Of a DNA stretch of 64,000 bases, positions 26,458 to 35,670 are shown in pieces. The first letter of the stretch is position 1; the number at the start of each line of letters is the position of its first letter. The notes beneath the pieces are model-generated. The model was given only the letters and a program-made list of their open reading frames with translations, ran no database searches and had not been told where the DNA came from. The stretch comes from an uncultured Bifidobacterium sp. (GTDB taxonomy: Bacteria > Actinomycetota > Actinomycetes > Actinomycetales > Bifidobacteriaceae). The translations under genes were made by a program, and so were the position numbers. The stretch lies in assembly GCF_959020145.1 (NCBI RefSeq), contig NZ_CAUEQY010000005.1:38161-102160 (forward strand). The letters are read 5' to 3'.

Positions 26458-27426
26458 ATGGCAACCCCTGAACTGCGCCATATGCTGCGCGATGACGATC
26501 TGAACCACGAAGAACAGAAGCAGGTGCTGGAACTGGCCATCAAGTTCCACAAGAACCGTTTCTATCACCAGCCGTTCGCTGGCCCGCAGGGCATCGCCGT
26601 GTTTTTCGACAAGCCCAGTACCCGTACCCGCTCCAGCTTCTCCATTGGCGTGGCCGAACTCGGTGGCTATCCGCTGGTCATTGACAAGTCCGGCTCCCAG
26701 CTGGGCCGTGGCGAACCGGTGGCCGACACGGCTCGCGTGCTTGACCGTATGGCCTACGGCGTGGTGTGGCGCACCTTTGGTCAGGACCGTGTTGAGGAAA
26801 TGGCCAAGTACTCCACCCATCCGGTGGTGAACGCACTGACCGACGAATTCCATCCGTGCCAGATTCTTGCTGACTTCCAGACCATCGCGGAACATCGCGG
26901 CGGTGTAGACAACCTCAAGAACCAGACCATCGCCTATCTTGGCGACGCGGCCAACAACATGTCCAACTCCTACCTGCTCGGCGGCGCTGTGGCGGGCATG
27001 AACGTGCGTGTGGCAGGACCGTACGGATACCTGCCGGATCCGCAGATCGTTGCCGATGCCGAAGCGATTGCCTCTGAGACCGGCGGCTCCATCCTCGTCA
27101 CTACTGATCCGAATGAGGCTGTTGCCGGAGCCGATTGCGTCTTCACCGACACGTGGGTCTCCATGGGCGAGGAAGCGGAATACGCTGTCCGTTCCAAGCC
27201 GTTCTGGGATTACCAGGTGAACGCCGAACTCATGGCCAAGGCCAAGGACGACGCCATCTTCCAGCACTGCCTGCCTGCATATCGCGGCAAGGAGGTCACC
27301 GCCGAGGTTATCGATGGTCCTCAGTCCGTGGTTTGGGATGAGGCAGGCAACCGTCTGCACGCCCAGAAGGCGTTGCTGACCTGGTTGGCCGGCAAGGCCC
27401 GTGGCGATGAAAGCCTGCTGGTCTGA
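26458..27426 (+). CDS. argF: Ornithine carbamoyltransferase
   Basis: This enzyme forms citrulline from ornithine and carbamoyl phosphate. The 322-residue protein has the carbamoyl-phosphate loop STRTRSSF, the ornithine-site HPCQILADFQTI, and FQHCLPAYRGKEV. The ATG at 26458 is chosen because AAAGGAG lies upstream of it and the homologous part starts at MATPELRHML. An earlier TTG frame start at 26437 would cover that site. The stop codon overlaps the argR start by one base. Confidence 0.96.
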   Translation: MATPELRHMLRDDDLNHEEQKQVLELAIKFHKNRFYHQPFAGPQGIAVFFDKPSTRTRSSFSIGVAELGGYPLVIDKSGSQLGRGEPVADTARVLDRMAYGVVWRTFGQDRVEEMAKYSTHPVVNALTDEFHPCQILADFQTIAEHRGGVDNLKNQTIAYLGDAANNMSNSYLLGGAVAGMNVRVAGPYGYLPDPQIVADAEAIASETGGSILVTTDPNEAVAGADCVFTDTWVSMGEEAEYAVRSKPFWDYQVNAELMAKAKDDAIFQHCLPAYRGKEVTAEVIDGPQSVVWDEAGNRLHAQKALLTWLAGKARGDESLLV

Positions 27427-27944
27427 TGACTGACCACACTCCCGCGTTGCAGCGTCCTGCCACACGAACCGCTCGACTGAGCGCCATTGAGCAGGCGCTG
27501 CTGACGCGCATCGTCACCTCGCAATCGCAACTGTCGCAGATTCTCGCCGACCAGGGCATCGAGGTGACGCAGGCCACGCTGAGCCGTGATCTCGATGAGA
27601 TTCACGCCACGAAGACCCGTCTTGCCGACGGAACCGTGGCCTACGCCGTCGGCAAACAGAACATTGATGAACATCCGGCTTCTAACCCGGACGCCAAAAC
27701 CGAGCAGCAGATTAGCCGGGTACTGTCCGGACTGGTCACATCCGTGGCCGCGGCACGTAATCTCGTGGTCGTGCACACGCCATCCGGCGCCGCGCAATAT
27801 GTGGCCAGCGTCATCGATAAGCAGCCCATCGAAGGCGTGCTTGGCACCATCGCCGGAGATGACACGGTCATGGTTATCTGCTCCGAGGATGATGTCGCCA
27901 AACGGCGTGCGCAATGGCTGCTTGATGTCGCTTCCAAAGCGTGA
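27426..27944 (+). CDS. argR: Arginine repressor
   Basis: This 172-residue protein has an N-terminal winged helix (SQLSQILADQGIEVTQATLSRDLDEI) that binds ARG boxes and a C-terminal oligomerisation/arginine-binding domain with TPSGAAQYVASVIDKQPIEGVLGTIAGDDTVMVIC. It sits inside the operon it probably controls, between argF and argG, with palindromes upstream of both argC and argG. Confidence 0.95.
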   Translation: MTDHTPALQRPATRTARLSAIEQALLTRIVTSQSQLSQILADQGIEVTQATLSRDLDEIHATKTRLADGTVAYAVGKQNIDEHPASNPDAKTEQQISRVLSGLVTSVAAARNLVVVHTPSGAAQYVASVIDKQPIEGVLGTIAGDDTVMVICSEDDVAKRRAQWLLDVASKA

Positions 27945-27976
27945 ATAGCCATATAGTGGACACGACGCACCAAATA

Positions 27977-28007
27977 TGCATAAATATACAGAGCTGTGCA
28001 TATACTG
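27977..28007 (+). promoter_or_regulatory. ARG-box-like sites before argG
   Basis: The motifs tgcataaatataca (27977-27990) and tgtgcatatactga (around 27995-28008) are AT-rich half-palindromes similar to those before argC. They lie 30-60 bases upstream of argG, suggesting an internal ArgR-controlled promoter after argR. Confidence 0.6.
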
Positions 28008-28039
28008 ATGAATAACGTTGGATGTTAGAAAGGGAAACC

Positions 28040-29278
28040 ATGAGCGATCAGAATCGTCTCGTCCTGGCGTACTCCGGTGGTCTTGACACCTCCGTCGCCA
28101 TTTCGTATCTGAAGGAACGCACCGGCAAGGATGTTGTGGCCGTGTCCCTCGACGTTGGCCAGGGCGGCGAAAGCCTCGAAACCATCAAGCAGCGCGCGTT
28201 GGCATGCGGTGCGGTCGAAGCCTACGTGGTCGATGCCCGTGATGAATTCGCCAACGAATACTGCATGAAGGCCCTGAAGGCCAACGCCATGTACGAAGGC
28301 GTGTACCCGCTGGTCTCCGCCATCTCCCGTCCGCTGATTTCCAAGCACCTTGTGCGAGCCGCCCACCAGTTCGGCGCTGACACCATTTCCCACGGCTGCA
28401 CCGGCAAGGGCAACGACCAGGTTCGTTTCGAGGTCTCCATCGCCTCCATCGACCCGACGCTGAAGGCCATCAGCCCGATTCGCGACCTGTCTCTGACCCG
28501 CGACGTCGAGATCGCCTTCGCCAAGGAACACAAGCTGCCGATCGTGCAGACCGAGAAGAGCCCGTTCTCCATCGACCAGAACGTGTGGGGCCGTGCCATC
28601 GAGACCGGTTTCCTTGAGGATCCGTGGAACGGTCCGACCAAGGATTGCTATTCCTACACCGACGATCCGGCGTTCCCACCGGTCGAGGATGAGGTCGTCA
28701 TCGAATTCAAGCAGGGCGTCCCGGTCAAGATCGACGGCCATGACGTCACTCCGCTGCAGGCCATCGAAGAGATGAACCGTCGTGCAGGCGTGCAGGGCAT
28801 CGGCCGCATCGATCTGATCGAGGATCGTCTGGTAGGCATCAAGTCCCGCGAGCTGTACGAGGCTCCGGGCGCAGTGTCGCTGATCACCGCCCACCAGGAG
28901 CTCGAGAACTGCTGCCTCGAACGCGAGCAGCACCGCATCAAGCGCGACATCGACAAGCGTTGGGCGGAACTGGTCTACGATGCGCAGTGGTTCTCCCCGG
29001 CAACCCAGTCCCTGAACGCCTTCATCGAAGACACCCAGAAGTACGTCTCCGGCGAGATTCGCATGGTTCTGCACGGTGGCCGCGCCGTCGTGACCGGCCG
29101 TCGCTCCGACAGCTCGTTGTACGACTACAACCTGGCCACCTACGATTCCGGCGACAGCTTCGACCAGAAGTCCTCCAACGGCTTCATCGACATCTATGGT
29201 CTGCCGAGCCGTGTGGCCGCAGCCCGCGACGTCAAGTTCGGCAACGGCATCGAGGTTCCGGAGAACAGCGTCGAGTAA
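28040..29278 (+). CDS. argG: Argininosuccinate synthase
   Basis: This enzyme joins citrulline and aspartate with ATP. The 412-residue protein has the PP-loop VLAYSGGLDTSVAI at the N-terminus, ISHGCTGKGNDQVRFE, and the conserved FNPE-type C-terminal tetramerisation tail. The ATG at 28040 follows GAAAGGGA. An in-frame ATG at 28022 lies before that site and is less likely. Confidence 0.96.
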   Translation: MSDQNRLVLAYSGGLDTSVAISYLKERTGKDVVAVSLDVGQGGESLETIKQRALACGAVEAYVVDARDEFANEYCMKALKANAMYEGVYPLVSAISRPLISKHLVRAAHQFGADTISHGCTGKGNDQVRFEVSIASIDPTLKAISPIRDLSLTRDVEIAFAKEHKLPIVQTEKSPFSIDQNVWGRAIETGFLEDPWNGPTKDCYSYTDDPAFPPVEDEVVIEFKQGVPVKIDGHDVTPLQAIEEMNRRAGVQGIGRIDLIEDRLVGIKSRELYEAPGAVSLITAHQELENCCLEREQHRIKRDIDKRWAELVYDAQWFSPATQSLNAFIEDTQKYVSGEIRMVLHGGRAVVTGRRSDSSLYDYNLATYDSGDSFDQKSSNGFIDIYGLPSRVAAARDVKFGNGIEVPENSVE

Positions 29279-29317
29279 GCATCATCCGGATTCACGTTGT
29301 GAATCGTCTTGATAATG

Positions 29318-29362
29318 GGGGAGAGCGTACCGTCGGGACCATCCTGACTGGTAAGCTCTCCC
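29318..29362 (+). terminator. Hairpin between argG and argH
   Basis: The arms 29318-29331 and 29350-29362 pair over 13 bases with one mismatch, around an 18-nt loop. There is no T run after it, so it may be a partial terminator or an RNA-processing/stability element. It would lower argH relative to argG. Confidence 0.5.
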
Positions 29363-29395
29363 TCAGTCATATCTGCAAGGAGATTTGGAAAAACA

Positions 29396-30883
29396 ATGAC
29401 CGAGAGCACTACTAATGGTGAGCATCTTGCCCTGTGGGGCGGCCGTTTCAAGTCTGGTCCGTCGCCGGAACTCGCACGGCTGAGCAAGTCCACCCAATTC
29501 GACTGGCGACTCGCCGATGACGATATCGCCGGTTCGCGCGCCCATGCCCGTGCATTGGGCCGCGCCGGACTGCTGACCGCCGATGAGCTGCAGCGCATGG
29601 AAGACGCCCTTGACGAGCTGCAGCGCCGCGTGGATTCCGGAGCGTTCGCTCCGATCGAGGATGACGAGGACGAGGCCACTGCACTCGAACGCGGTCTACT
29701 CCAGATCGCTGGTGACGAACTCGGCGGCAAGCTCCGCGCCGGCCGTTCCCGCAACGATCAGATCGCCGCGCTCATCCGCATGTGGCTGCGCCGCCACAGC
29801 CGCATCATCGCCAAAATGCTGCTCGGTCTCGCCGCAACACTGATCGAGCAGTCCGAAAAAGCCGGTCGCACCGTCATGCCGGGACGTACGCATATGCAGC
29901 ACGCCCAACCGGTTCTGCTTGCCCACCAGCTCATGGCCCACGTGTGGCCGCTGCTGCGTGACGTGGAACGTCTCGCCGATTGGGATAAGCGCATCGACGC
30001 CAGCCCGTACGGCTCCGGTGCCCTCGCCGGCAACACCCTTGGACTCGAACCGGTGGCTGTGGCCCGTGAGCTGGGCTTCTCCAAGGTGACCGCCAACTCC
30101 ATCGACGGCACCGCCAGCCGTGATCTGGTCGCCGAATTCGCCTTCATCGCCGCCATGACCGGTGTCGATCTGAGCCGCCTGTCCGAAGAGATCATCATCT
30201 GGAACACCCAGGAATTCGCGTTCGTGCGTCTTGATGACGCCTACTCCACCGGCTCGTCCATCATGCCGCAGAAGAAGAATCCGGACATCGCCGAACTCAC
30301 TCGCGGCAAGTCCGGACGACTCATCGGCGACCTGACCGGCCTGCTCGCCACCTTGAAAGGCCTGCCGACAGCCTATGCGCGCGACCTGCAGGAAGACAAG
30401 GAAGCCGTATTCGACCAAGTGGACACGCTTGAAGTGCTGCTGCCGGCGTTCACCGGCATGGTCGCCACCATGGTCTTCGACAAGGAACGCCTCGAAGCCG
30501 AAGCCCCGACCGGTTTCGCCCTTGCCACCGACATCGCCGAATGGCTCGTCAAGAACGGTGTGCCGTTCCGTCACGCGCACGAGCTTTCCGGCGCCTGCGT
30601 CAAGATTGCCGAAGACCGTGGTCAGGAGCTGTGGGATTTGACCGACGAGGATTTCATCAACGTGTTCAAGGACTTCCTGCCGGCGGACAAGGCCCCGCAG
30701 GTGCGTGAAGTGCTGTCCACCGAAGGCTCCGTCTCCGCCCGCAACGGCAAGGGAGGCACCTCCCCGCTGCGCGTGCGCGAACAGATCGTTTCCGCCAAGA
30801 CCACCATCGAGCAGCTACGCGCCTTCGCCAACTCCGTGTCCGACGGTTCCGCATACAAGTCGCCCGAATCCCTGCTCAAGTAA
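29396..30883 (+). CDS. argH: Argininosuccinate lyase
   Basis: This is the last step of arginine synthesis, releasing fumarate. The 495-residue fumarase/aspartase-superfamily protein has LWGGRFKSGPSPE at the N-terminus, SRNDQIAALIRMW, the catalytic TxxH region VMPGRTHMQHAQP and the signature GSSIMPQKKNPD. AAGGAG lies upstream of the ATG. The gene ends 27 bases before the HD protein gene. Confidence 0.96.
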   Translation: MTESTTNGEHLALWGGRFKSGPSPELARLSKSTQFDWRLADDDIAGSRAHARALGRAGLLTADELQRMEDALDELQRRVDSGAFAPIEDDEDEATALERGLLQIAGDELGGKLRAGRSRNDQIAALIRMWLRRHSRIIAKMLLGLAATLIEQSEKAGRTVMPGRTHMQHAQPVLLAHQLMAHVWPLLRDVERLADWDKRIDASPYGSGALAGNTLGLEPVAVARELGFSKVTANSIDGTASRDLVAEFAFIAAMTGVDLSRLSEEIIIWNTQEFAFVRLDDAYSTGSSIMPQKKNPDIAELTRGKSGRLIGDLTGLLATLKGLPTAYARDLQEDKEAVFDQVDTLEVLLPAFTGMVATMVFDKERLEAEAPTGFALATDIAEWLVKNGVPFRHAHELSGACVKIAEDRGQELWDLTDEDFINVFKDFLPADKAPQVREVLSTEGSVSARNGKGGTSPLRVREQIVSAKTTIEQLRAFANSVSDGSAYKSPESLLK

Positions 30884-30910
30884 TCCCTATTAAGCAAGGA
30901 GCAAAAAGCG

Positions 30911-31420
30911 GTGCTGTTGACGCGCACGCAGATACGACGGCTGGTCTACGCGCACGGCCGGGAGATCCTGGAACATGACCACATGGCCATCGAAAGGGTC
31001 TGCTACCAGCATGGCGTGGTCACCACATTCGCCCATTCCATTCGTGTGGCTTGTCTGTCCGTCTGGCTGGCAGACAGACTGCACCTGTGGAATAGGGTTG
31101 ATCTACGTTCGTTGATTCGCGCCGCTTTGCTCCATGATTACTTCCTTTACGATTGGCATGACTGGGACAACGGCACCCACCGGCTACACGGATTCACACA
31201 TGGTGAAACGGCCATGCGCAACGCCATACGGGATTTCAAACTCAACCAGATCGAACGGGACAGCATCGAACATCACATGTTCCCATTGACTCCCTATCCG
31301 CCGAAGTACATCGAAGGATACCTTGTCACCGCGGCCGACAAAATCAGCGCCACGAAGGAAACGCTCTCTTTCGATCGTTTCGACAAACCCGCATCCGGAC
31401 AACCGACGGACAGGAGCTGA
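30911..31420 (+). CDS. HD domain phosphohydrolase-like protein
   Basis: This 169-residue protein has the HD pattern: an upstream His in TFAHSIRVACLSVWLADRL, the His-Asp pair in RAALLHDYFLYDW, a further His in THGETAMRNA, and a distal region IEHHMFPLTPYPPKYIEGYLVTAADKISATKETL. HD enzymes hydrolyse phosphate esters with bound metal ions, and the substrate is unknown. The start is GTG at 30911 after AAGGAG. The stop overlaps the start of the PF06541 membrane protein (TGATG), a pairing seen in other Gram-positives. Confidence 0.85.
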   Translation: MLLTRTQIRRLVYAHGREILEHDHMAIERVCYQHGVVTTFAHSIRVACLSVWLADRLHLWNRVDLRSLIRAALLHDYFLYDWHDWDNGTHRLHGFTHGETAMRNAIRDFKLNQIERDSIEHHMFPLTPYPPKYIEGYLVTAADKISATKETLSFDRFDKPASGQPTDRS

Positions 31421-32208
31421 TGGCTGTGGCGCTCACACTCGAATATTTGTTCCTTTGGTTCCTGTTGTACGCCTTCATCGGATGGGTGTACGAGTCGGTT
31501 CTCGTGTCCGTTTCGGAACGTCGATGGGTCAACCGTGGTTTCCTTAACGGGCCGTTGTGCCCAATTTACGGATGCGGCGCGGTGCTTGCGATCGTGCTGT
31601 TGCATGACTTCACGAATCCCATCGAGATTTTCCTTATCTCCTCATTCGGCGCGAGCATACTCGAATACATCACCTCTTGGGGCATGGAAAAGCTGTTCCA
31701 CGCCAGATGGTGGGATTACAGCCATTACCGATTCAACATCCAAGGCCGCATCTGTCTGCTCGGCGCAATCGTATTCGGATTCGGCGGAGTATTGATCATC
31801 GATGTGGTCCAGCCACAGGTCGAACGGCTCACCGCCATGATTCCGCTGCTTGCCGTGCACGTGATATGCGCGGTCGCCGCCATCGTCGTTATCATCGACA
31901 CCATCGTCACCGTGGTGGGCATCGTCGGCCTGTCCGAGCGTCTCGCCAAATTCAGCGAAGCGGTGCAGGATCGTGCGGAGAAGGCCGGAGAATCCTGGCA
32001 GTGGGGCAAAGAGGAATTCCGCGAGAAGATGCATGATTTGTCGGAATCGTCGCAGGAACGTGTCGCCAATATGCGTCAGCTTGTCTCTTCCGCGTTGAAT
32101 TGGCAGCAACGTCGTATGATCCGCTCCTTCCCACGCATGCGTTCCACGGACTCCACCAAATACAGCAAGATCATGGAAACCGTGCGTGAGATGCTGCGCC
32201 GAAAGTAA
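31420..32208 (+). CDS. PF06541 putative membrane protein (ABC-transporter type IV family)
   Basis: This 262-residue protein has four or more membrane segments in its first 170 residues. The family signature is visible: FIGWVYESVLVSVSERRWVNRGFLNGPLCPIYGCGAV, then ILEYITSWGMEKLFHARWWDYSHYRFNIQGRICL. A cytoplasmic, charged helical tail follows (SERLAKFSEAVQDRAEKAGESWQWGKEEFREKMHDL). The family name implies transport, but function is not established. It is translationally coupled to the HD gene. A second, fused copy of the same domain lies convergently downstream. Confidence 0.85.
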   Translation: MAVALTLEYLFLWFLLYAFIGWVYESVLVSVSERRWVNRGFLNGPLCPIYGCGAVLAIVLLHDFTNPIEIFLISSFGASILEYITSWGMEKLFHARWWDYSHYRFNIQGRICLLGAIVFGFGGVLIIDVVQPQVERLTAMIPLLAVHVICAVAAIVVIIDTIVTVVGIVGLSERLAKFSEAVQDRAEKAGESWQWGKEEFREKMHDLSESSQERVANMRQLVSSALNWQQRRMIRSFPRMRSTDSTKYSKIMETVREMLRRK

Positions 32209-32252
32209 GTTTCCACCGGCCACACGTGTCGTATAGCATGTGTCCAAAAAAC

Positions 32253-32297
32253 GATTTGCCCCGCCAACCTGCGTTGCGCACGCTGACGGGGCAAATC
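32253..32297. terminator. Bidirectional terminator between convergent PF06541 genes
   Basis: The 11-bp arms gatttgccccg (32253-32263) and its complement (32287-32297) have A-rich sequence to the left and CCCTTT to the right. They lie between convergent stops at 32208 and 32324. Confidence 0.8.
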
Positions 32298-32323
32298 CCT
32301 TTATGCATCACATCGGATAGGGG

Positions 32324-34126
32324 CTACGACACTTGCGATGTGGCCGACCCCTTGTAATCGGTGATGCCGGCACCAATGTTCGGATGCTGCGCCGAATACG
32401 CCTGGTCCACACAGTAGAACGCCAGAAGCACGACGGCCACAACGGTGAGCTTTCTTGTATCGATACGACTCAGCAAGTTGTCCAATGCAGGAGCCAGCAG
32501 ATACACGATCGCCAAACCGCCCAAACCAAACGTCAGCAGACCCTCGGCACAGATACGACCATTGAGATTGAGAAAATAACCGGTGTAATCCCACCAGCGT
32601 TGTCCTCCGTGGGTCTTCTCCAGATACCAGGACGAGAAGTACTCCAACCCGCCACACAAGACCATGGCGGCCAGGAACTCGAACAAGGGCTTCTTCCTCA
32701 ACTTCTTCAGCAGAATAAGGATAATCACTCCGCCGGTGCCATAGATCGGCAGCCATGGCCCATGCAGCGTGCCACGATTCACGAACGTTCCTTCGGAAAT
32801 GAAGGCGAGGCTCACCTCCCATACCCATCCCACGAAACAGAAGATGAAGAACATCATGACCAGATTGACCAACGAATAGCTGCGATCGGAGCTGACGGTG
32901 CGGGATTCGCGGAACCGGAACGCCATCGGCGCCGGAGCCAGACGACCAGGATAGATAGCGCCGTTCAGAATCTCCCTGCCGGTATCGATCTGATGCAGTT
33001 GCTCGCGATACTCCTCATACTTGGTCACCGACCGCGCATGCAGGATACGCACGCCCAACCATTCGGACAGGAACCCGACGAAACCGTTCGGCTTGTCCAC
33101 CGGAACAAGATTGCTGGACAACTGCTCCACCGTTTCGGCAACATCACCATACGCGGCATGCAATGTCTCAGCGGAGGCCTTGCTGTACAGGTATTCGTCG
33201 CTGAGCAGCTCGCTTCCCTCCAATCCCGAATCCTTGGACAATCCGCGCACATGCACGTAATATTCGACGAAAAACGCCGCGTTATAGCCGTTGGAATAGA
33301 AGATGCCGCTCAAGCCGAGCGTGAACAGATTGAGCAGCCACCAGCCAAGGAACGACAGGTCGGCCACGAAACACTCCCACTTGTGACCCTTCATCATGCG
33401 CCTGGACAGGCTGATGGCCTCCCGTGCCCCGATATTCGGATTTTCGGCGACGATGTAGGGCACCATACGGTAGGAATACGGTTTGATGAACGCGCCGATG
33501 ATGGTGAACGTCCACAGGAACAGGAACACGTTCTCGAGCAGCATCACCTTCGCCATCGACAACCATTTCCGCGTGGTGATCGGGTAGAGGAAACGGCTCA
33601 CGGGAAGTTTGTCGTAGGTCCGTCCCTCAAGCAGCATGCGCATCATGACCACCCGGTATGTCTGCTGGACGAACAGCCATACGAAAAGGTAAACGGCCAG
33701 GGATACGACGATCGGTACGGCCACGGCGACGCCGTCATTATGCACGATGGAATTGGCCGCATCGGCCATCGACAGAATGACCGAACCCGATGAGAACGAG
33801 TTGAGCAGAGACGCGAACACGCCGCGTTTACGCCCCATCATGGCATTGGTGTCGTTTTGCACGATCTGCTCCTGATTGTGCTCCACTTGCCTGCGTGCCT
33901 GGCTTTCATCGCCGACAAGCAGGTTCTCCAACACTTTCGACACGTTGTCGGATTGCGCTGTGCCATCCTCCTGCACGGTTGCGGACGGGGAACTGGCGTT
34001 CACCGACCATGTCGACGAACTGTAGGCGACACCGAACACCGAAGCGAACAGGCAGATGACGACTATCATCCAATAGTGTCTCTTATAGGCTTTCCTTGCA
34101 TTGGCCTTCATGCCTTTGCGATCCAT
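32324..34126 (-). CDS. DUF975 protein fused to a PF06541 membrane domain
   Basis: This 600-residue protein starts at 34126 (MDRKGMKANARKAYKRHYW) after GGGAGG. Residues to about 350 form a DUF975-type membrane region, with LARKAYK-type N-terminus, RFLYPITTRKWLSMAKVMLLENVFLFLWTFTIIGAFIKPYSYRMVPYIVAENPNIGAREAISLSRRMMKGHKWECF. The last 170 residues repeat the PF06541 signature (FVGWVWEVSLAFISEGTFVNRGTLHGPWLPIYGTGGV, FSSWYLEKTHGGQRWWDYTGYFLNLNGRIC). The open frame continues upstream antisense to tyrS, but that part is not coding. Its role is unknown, probably in the envelope. Confidence 0.85.
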   Translation of the reverse strand: MDRKGMKANARKAYKRHYWMIVVICLFASVFGVAYSSSTWSVNASSPSATVQEDGTAQSDNVSKVLENLLVGDESQARRQVEHNQEQIVQNDTNAMMGRKRGVFASLLNSFSSGSVILSMADAANSIVHNDGVAVAVPIVVSLAVYLFVWLFVQQTYRVVMMRMLLEGRTYDKLPVSRFLYPITTRKWLSMAKVMLLENVFLFLWTFTIIGAFIKPYSYRMVPYIVAENPNIGAREAISLSRRMMKGHKWECFVADLSFLGWWLLNLFTLGLSGIFYSNGYNAAFFVEYYVHVRGLSKDSGLEGSELLSDEYLYSKASAETLHAAYGDVAETVEQLSSNLVPVDKPNGFVGFLSEWLGVRILHARSVTKYEEYREQLHQIDTGREILNGAIYPGRLAPAPMAFRFRESRTVSSDRSYSLVNLVMMFFIFCFVGWVWEVSLAFISEGTFVNRGTLHGPWLPIYGTGGVIILILLKKLRKKPLFEFLAAMVLCGGLEYFSSWYLEKTHGGQRWWDYTGYFLNLNGRICAEGLLTFGLGGLAIVYLLAPALDNLLSRIDTRKLTVVAVVLLAFYCVDQAYSAQHPNIGAGITDYKGSATSQVS

Positions 34127-34303
34127 GCAGGCCTCCCTTCTTCTCGTCAATGAGATTCCGTTTTCGATTTTAACCGGCATGTTCCGTGATCGCTTTGATA
34201 AAAACATGGAAAACGGCACACGCGGCTGTCTGTGTCTTCTGCGAAACTGTAGGGTGCGTAAAACGCGGTAATGTCCACAATTCGATAGGGAGAAAGCACA
34301 GTT

Positions 34304-35611
34304 ATGGCTCACGTCATCGATTTCAAGGAGGCCGGTTTCGATTCCGTCCTCGATGAACTGGAATGGCGCGGGTTGATTTCCCAGTCCACTGACAGGGATC
34401 GACTCGCCGAAGCGTTGAACGGAGAGCCCATCACCTATTATTGCGGCTTCGATCCGACCGCCGCCTCCCTGCACATCGGCAACCTCGTTCAGCTCATCAA
34501 CATGCGCCACCTGCAGGCCGCAGGACACCATCCGATCGCGTTGGTCGGCGGCGCCACCGGCCTGATCGGAGATCCGCGCCAGTCGGGCGAACGTACGCTC
34601 AACCCGAAGGACGTCGTGGCCGGCTGGGCCGATCGTCTGAAGAAGCAGATCGGCGGCATCCTCGAGACCGAAGGCAGCAATCCGGTACGTTTCGTGTCCA
34701 ACTACGATTGGACCGCTTCGATGAACGTCATCGACTTCCTGCGTGACGTCGGCAAGAATTTCCGTATGGGCACCATGCTCGCCAAGGACACCGTGGCCCG
34801 TCGCCTCAACTCCGAGGAAGGCATCTCCTTCACTGAGTTCAGCTATCAGGTGCTGCAGGGCAACGACTTCCTGCACCTGTTCGACGAGTACCATTGCGTG
34901 CTGGAGATCGGCGGCTCCGACCAGTGGGGCAACCTCACCTCCGGTCTGGATCTGATCCACAAGGTGCGCGGCGTGGACGTGAACGTGTTCACCAGCCCGA
35001 TCATCACCGACGCGCAGGGCAAGAAGTTCGGCAAGTCCGAAGGCAACGCCGTCTGGTTGGATGGCACGATGCTCAGCCCCTACAAGTTCTACCAGTTCTG
35101 GTTCAACCGTCCCGACAGCGAGATGGAGAACCTGCTCAAGGCGTTCACCTTCCTGCCAAAGGCCGAAATCGAACGGCTTATCGAGGGAAGCAAGACCAAT
35201 CCGGGCGCGCGTGAGGCGCAGCGCACCCTCGCATGGGAGGTCACCAGCTTCGTGCATGGCGAGGAAGCCACTCGCCAGGCCATCGAAGCTGCCGGCGCGT
35301 TGTTCGGACGTGGCGTCGATCTGGCGGACATCGATGAGTCCACGCTTGAGGCCGCTATCGACGGCATGAAGGTCGATGGGGAATTCGCCAAGGTCGCAGC
35401 CGGCGACCGTGTGGCCGAGGCTGGTATGAAGGCAGGCCTGTTCAAGTCGATTTCCGAGGCGCGCAAGACCATCAAGTCCGGTGGCGTGTACCTCAACAAC
35501 ACGCGCGTGGAGGATGAGGAACAGACGTTGCAGGAAGGTGACTTCCTGCATGGTCGTTTCGTGCTCATCCGCCGCGGCAAGAAGGCGCTCGGCGTCGTCG
35601 AACAGGCGTGA
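34304..35611 (+). CDS. tyrS: Tyrosyl-tRNA synthetase
   Basis: This 435-residue class I synthetase has the HIGH-type motif in GFDPTAASLHIGNLVQL, the amino-acid site QGNDFLHLFDEYHCVLEIGGSDQWGN, and the KMSKS-type loop KKFGKSEGNAV. A C-terminal S4-like RNA-binding domain is present (GLFKSISEARKTIKSGGVYLNNTRVED). The start follows AGGGAGAAAG. The gene often lies downstream of the arginine cluster in bifidobacteria. Confidence 0.97.
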   Translation: MAHVIDFKEAGFDSVLDELEWRGLISQSTDRDRLAEALNGEPITYYCGFDPTAASLHIGNLVQLINMRHLQAAGHHPIALVGGATGLIGDPRQSGERTLNPKDVVAGWADRLKKQIGGILETEGSNPVRFVSNYDWTASMNVIDFLRDVGKNFRMGTMLAKDTVARRLNSEEGISFTEFSYQVLQGNDFLHLFDEYHCVLEIGGSDQWGNLTSGLDLIHKVRGVDVNVFTSPIITDAQGKKFGKSEGNAVWLDGTMLSPYKFYQFWFNRPDSEMENLLKAFTFLPKAEIERLIEGSKTNPGAREAQRTLAWEVTSFVHGEEATRQAIEAAGALFGRGVDLADIDESTLEAAIDGMKVDGEFAKVAAGDRVAEAGMKAGLFKSISEARKTIKSGGVYLNNTRVEDEEQTLQEGDFLHGRFVLIRRGKKALGVVEQA

Positions 35612-35670
35612 GACGCATAGGCAATCGTAAGTAAATAATCGCAAGTATCTCAAGACCAATAAGGAACAGC

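Noticed and set aside
25837..27465. Long minus-strand frame of 542 codons across argD/argF
   Set aside because: It is a shadow of two conserved arginine genes, with no start context or family features.
34127..35659. A 1111-codon minus-strand frame extending the DUF975 gene antisense across tyrS
   Set aside because: The tyrS gene on the plus strand is certain, and the extension is compositionally antisense. The DUF975 gene has a proper start and GGGAGG site at 34126.
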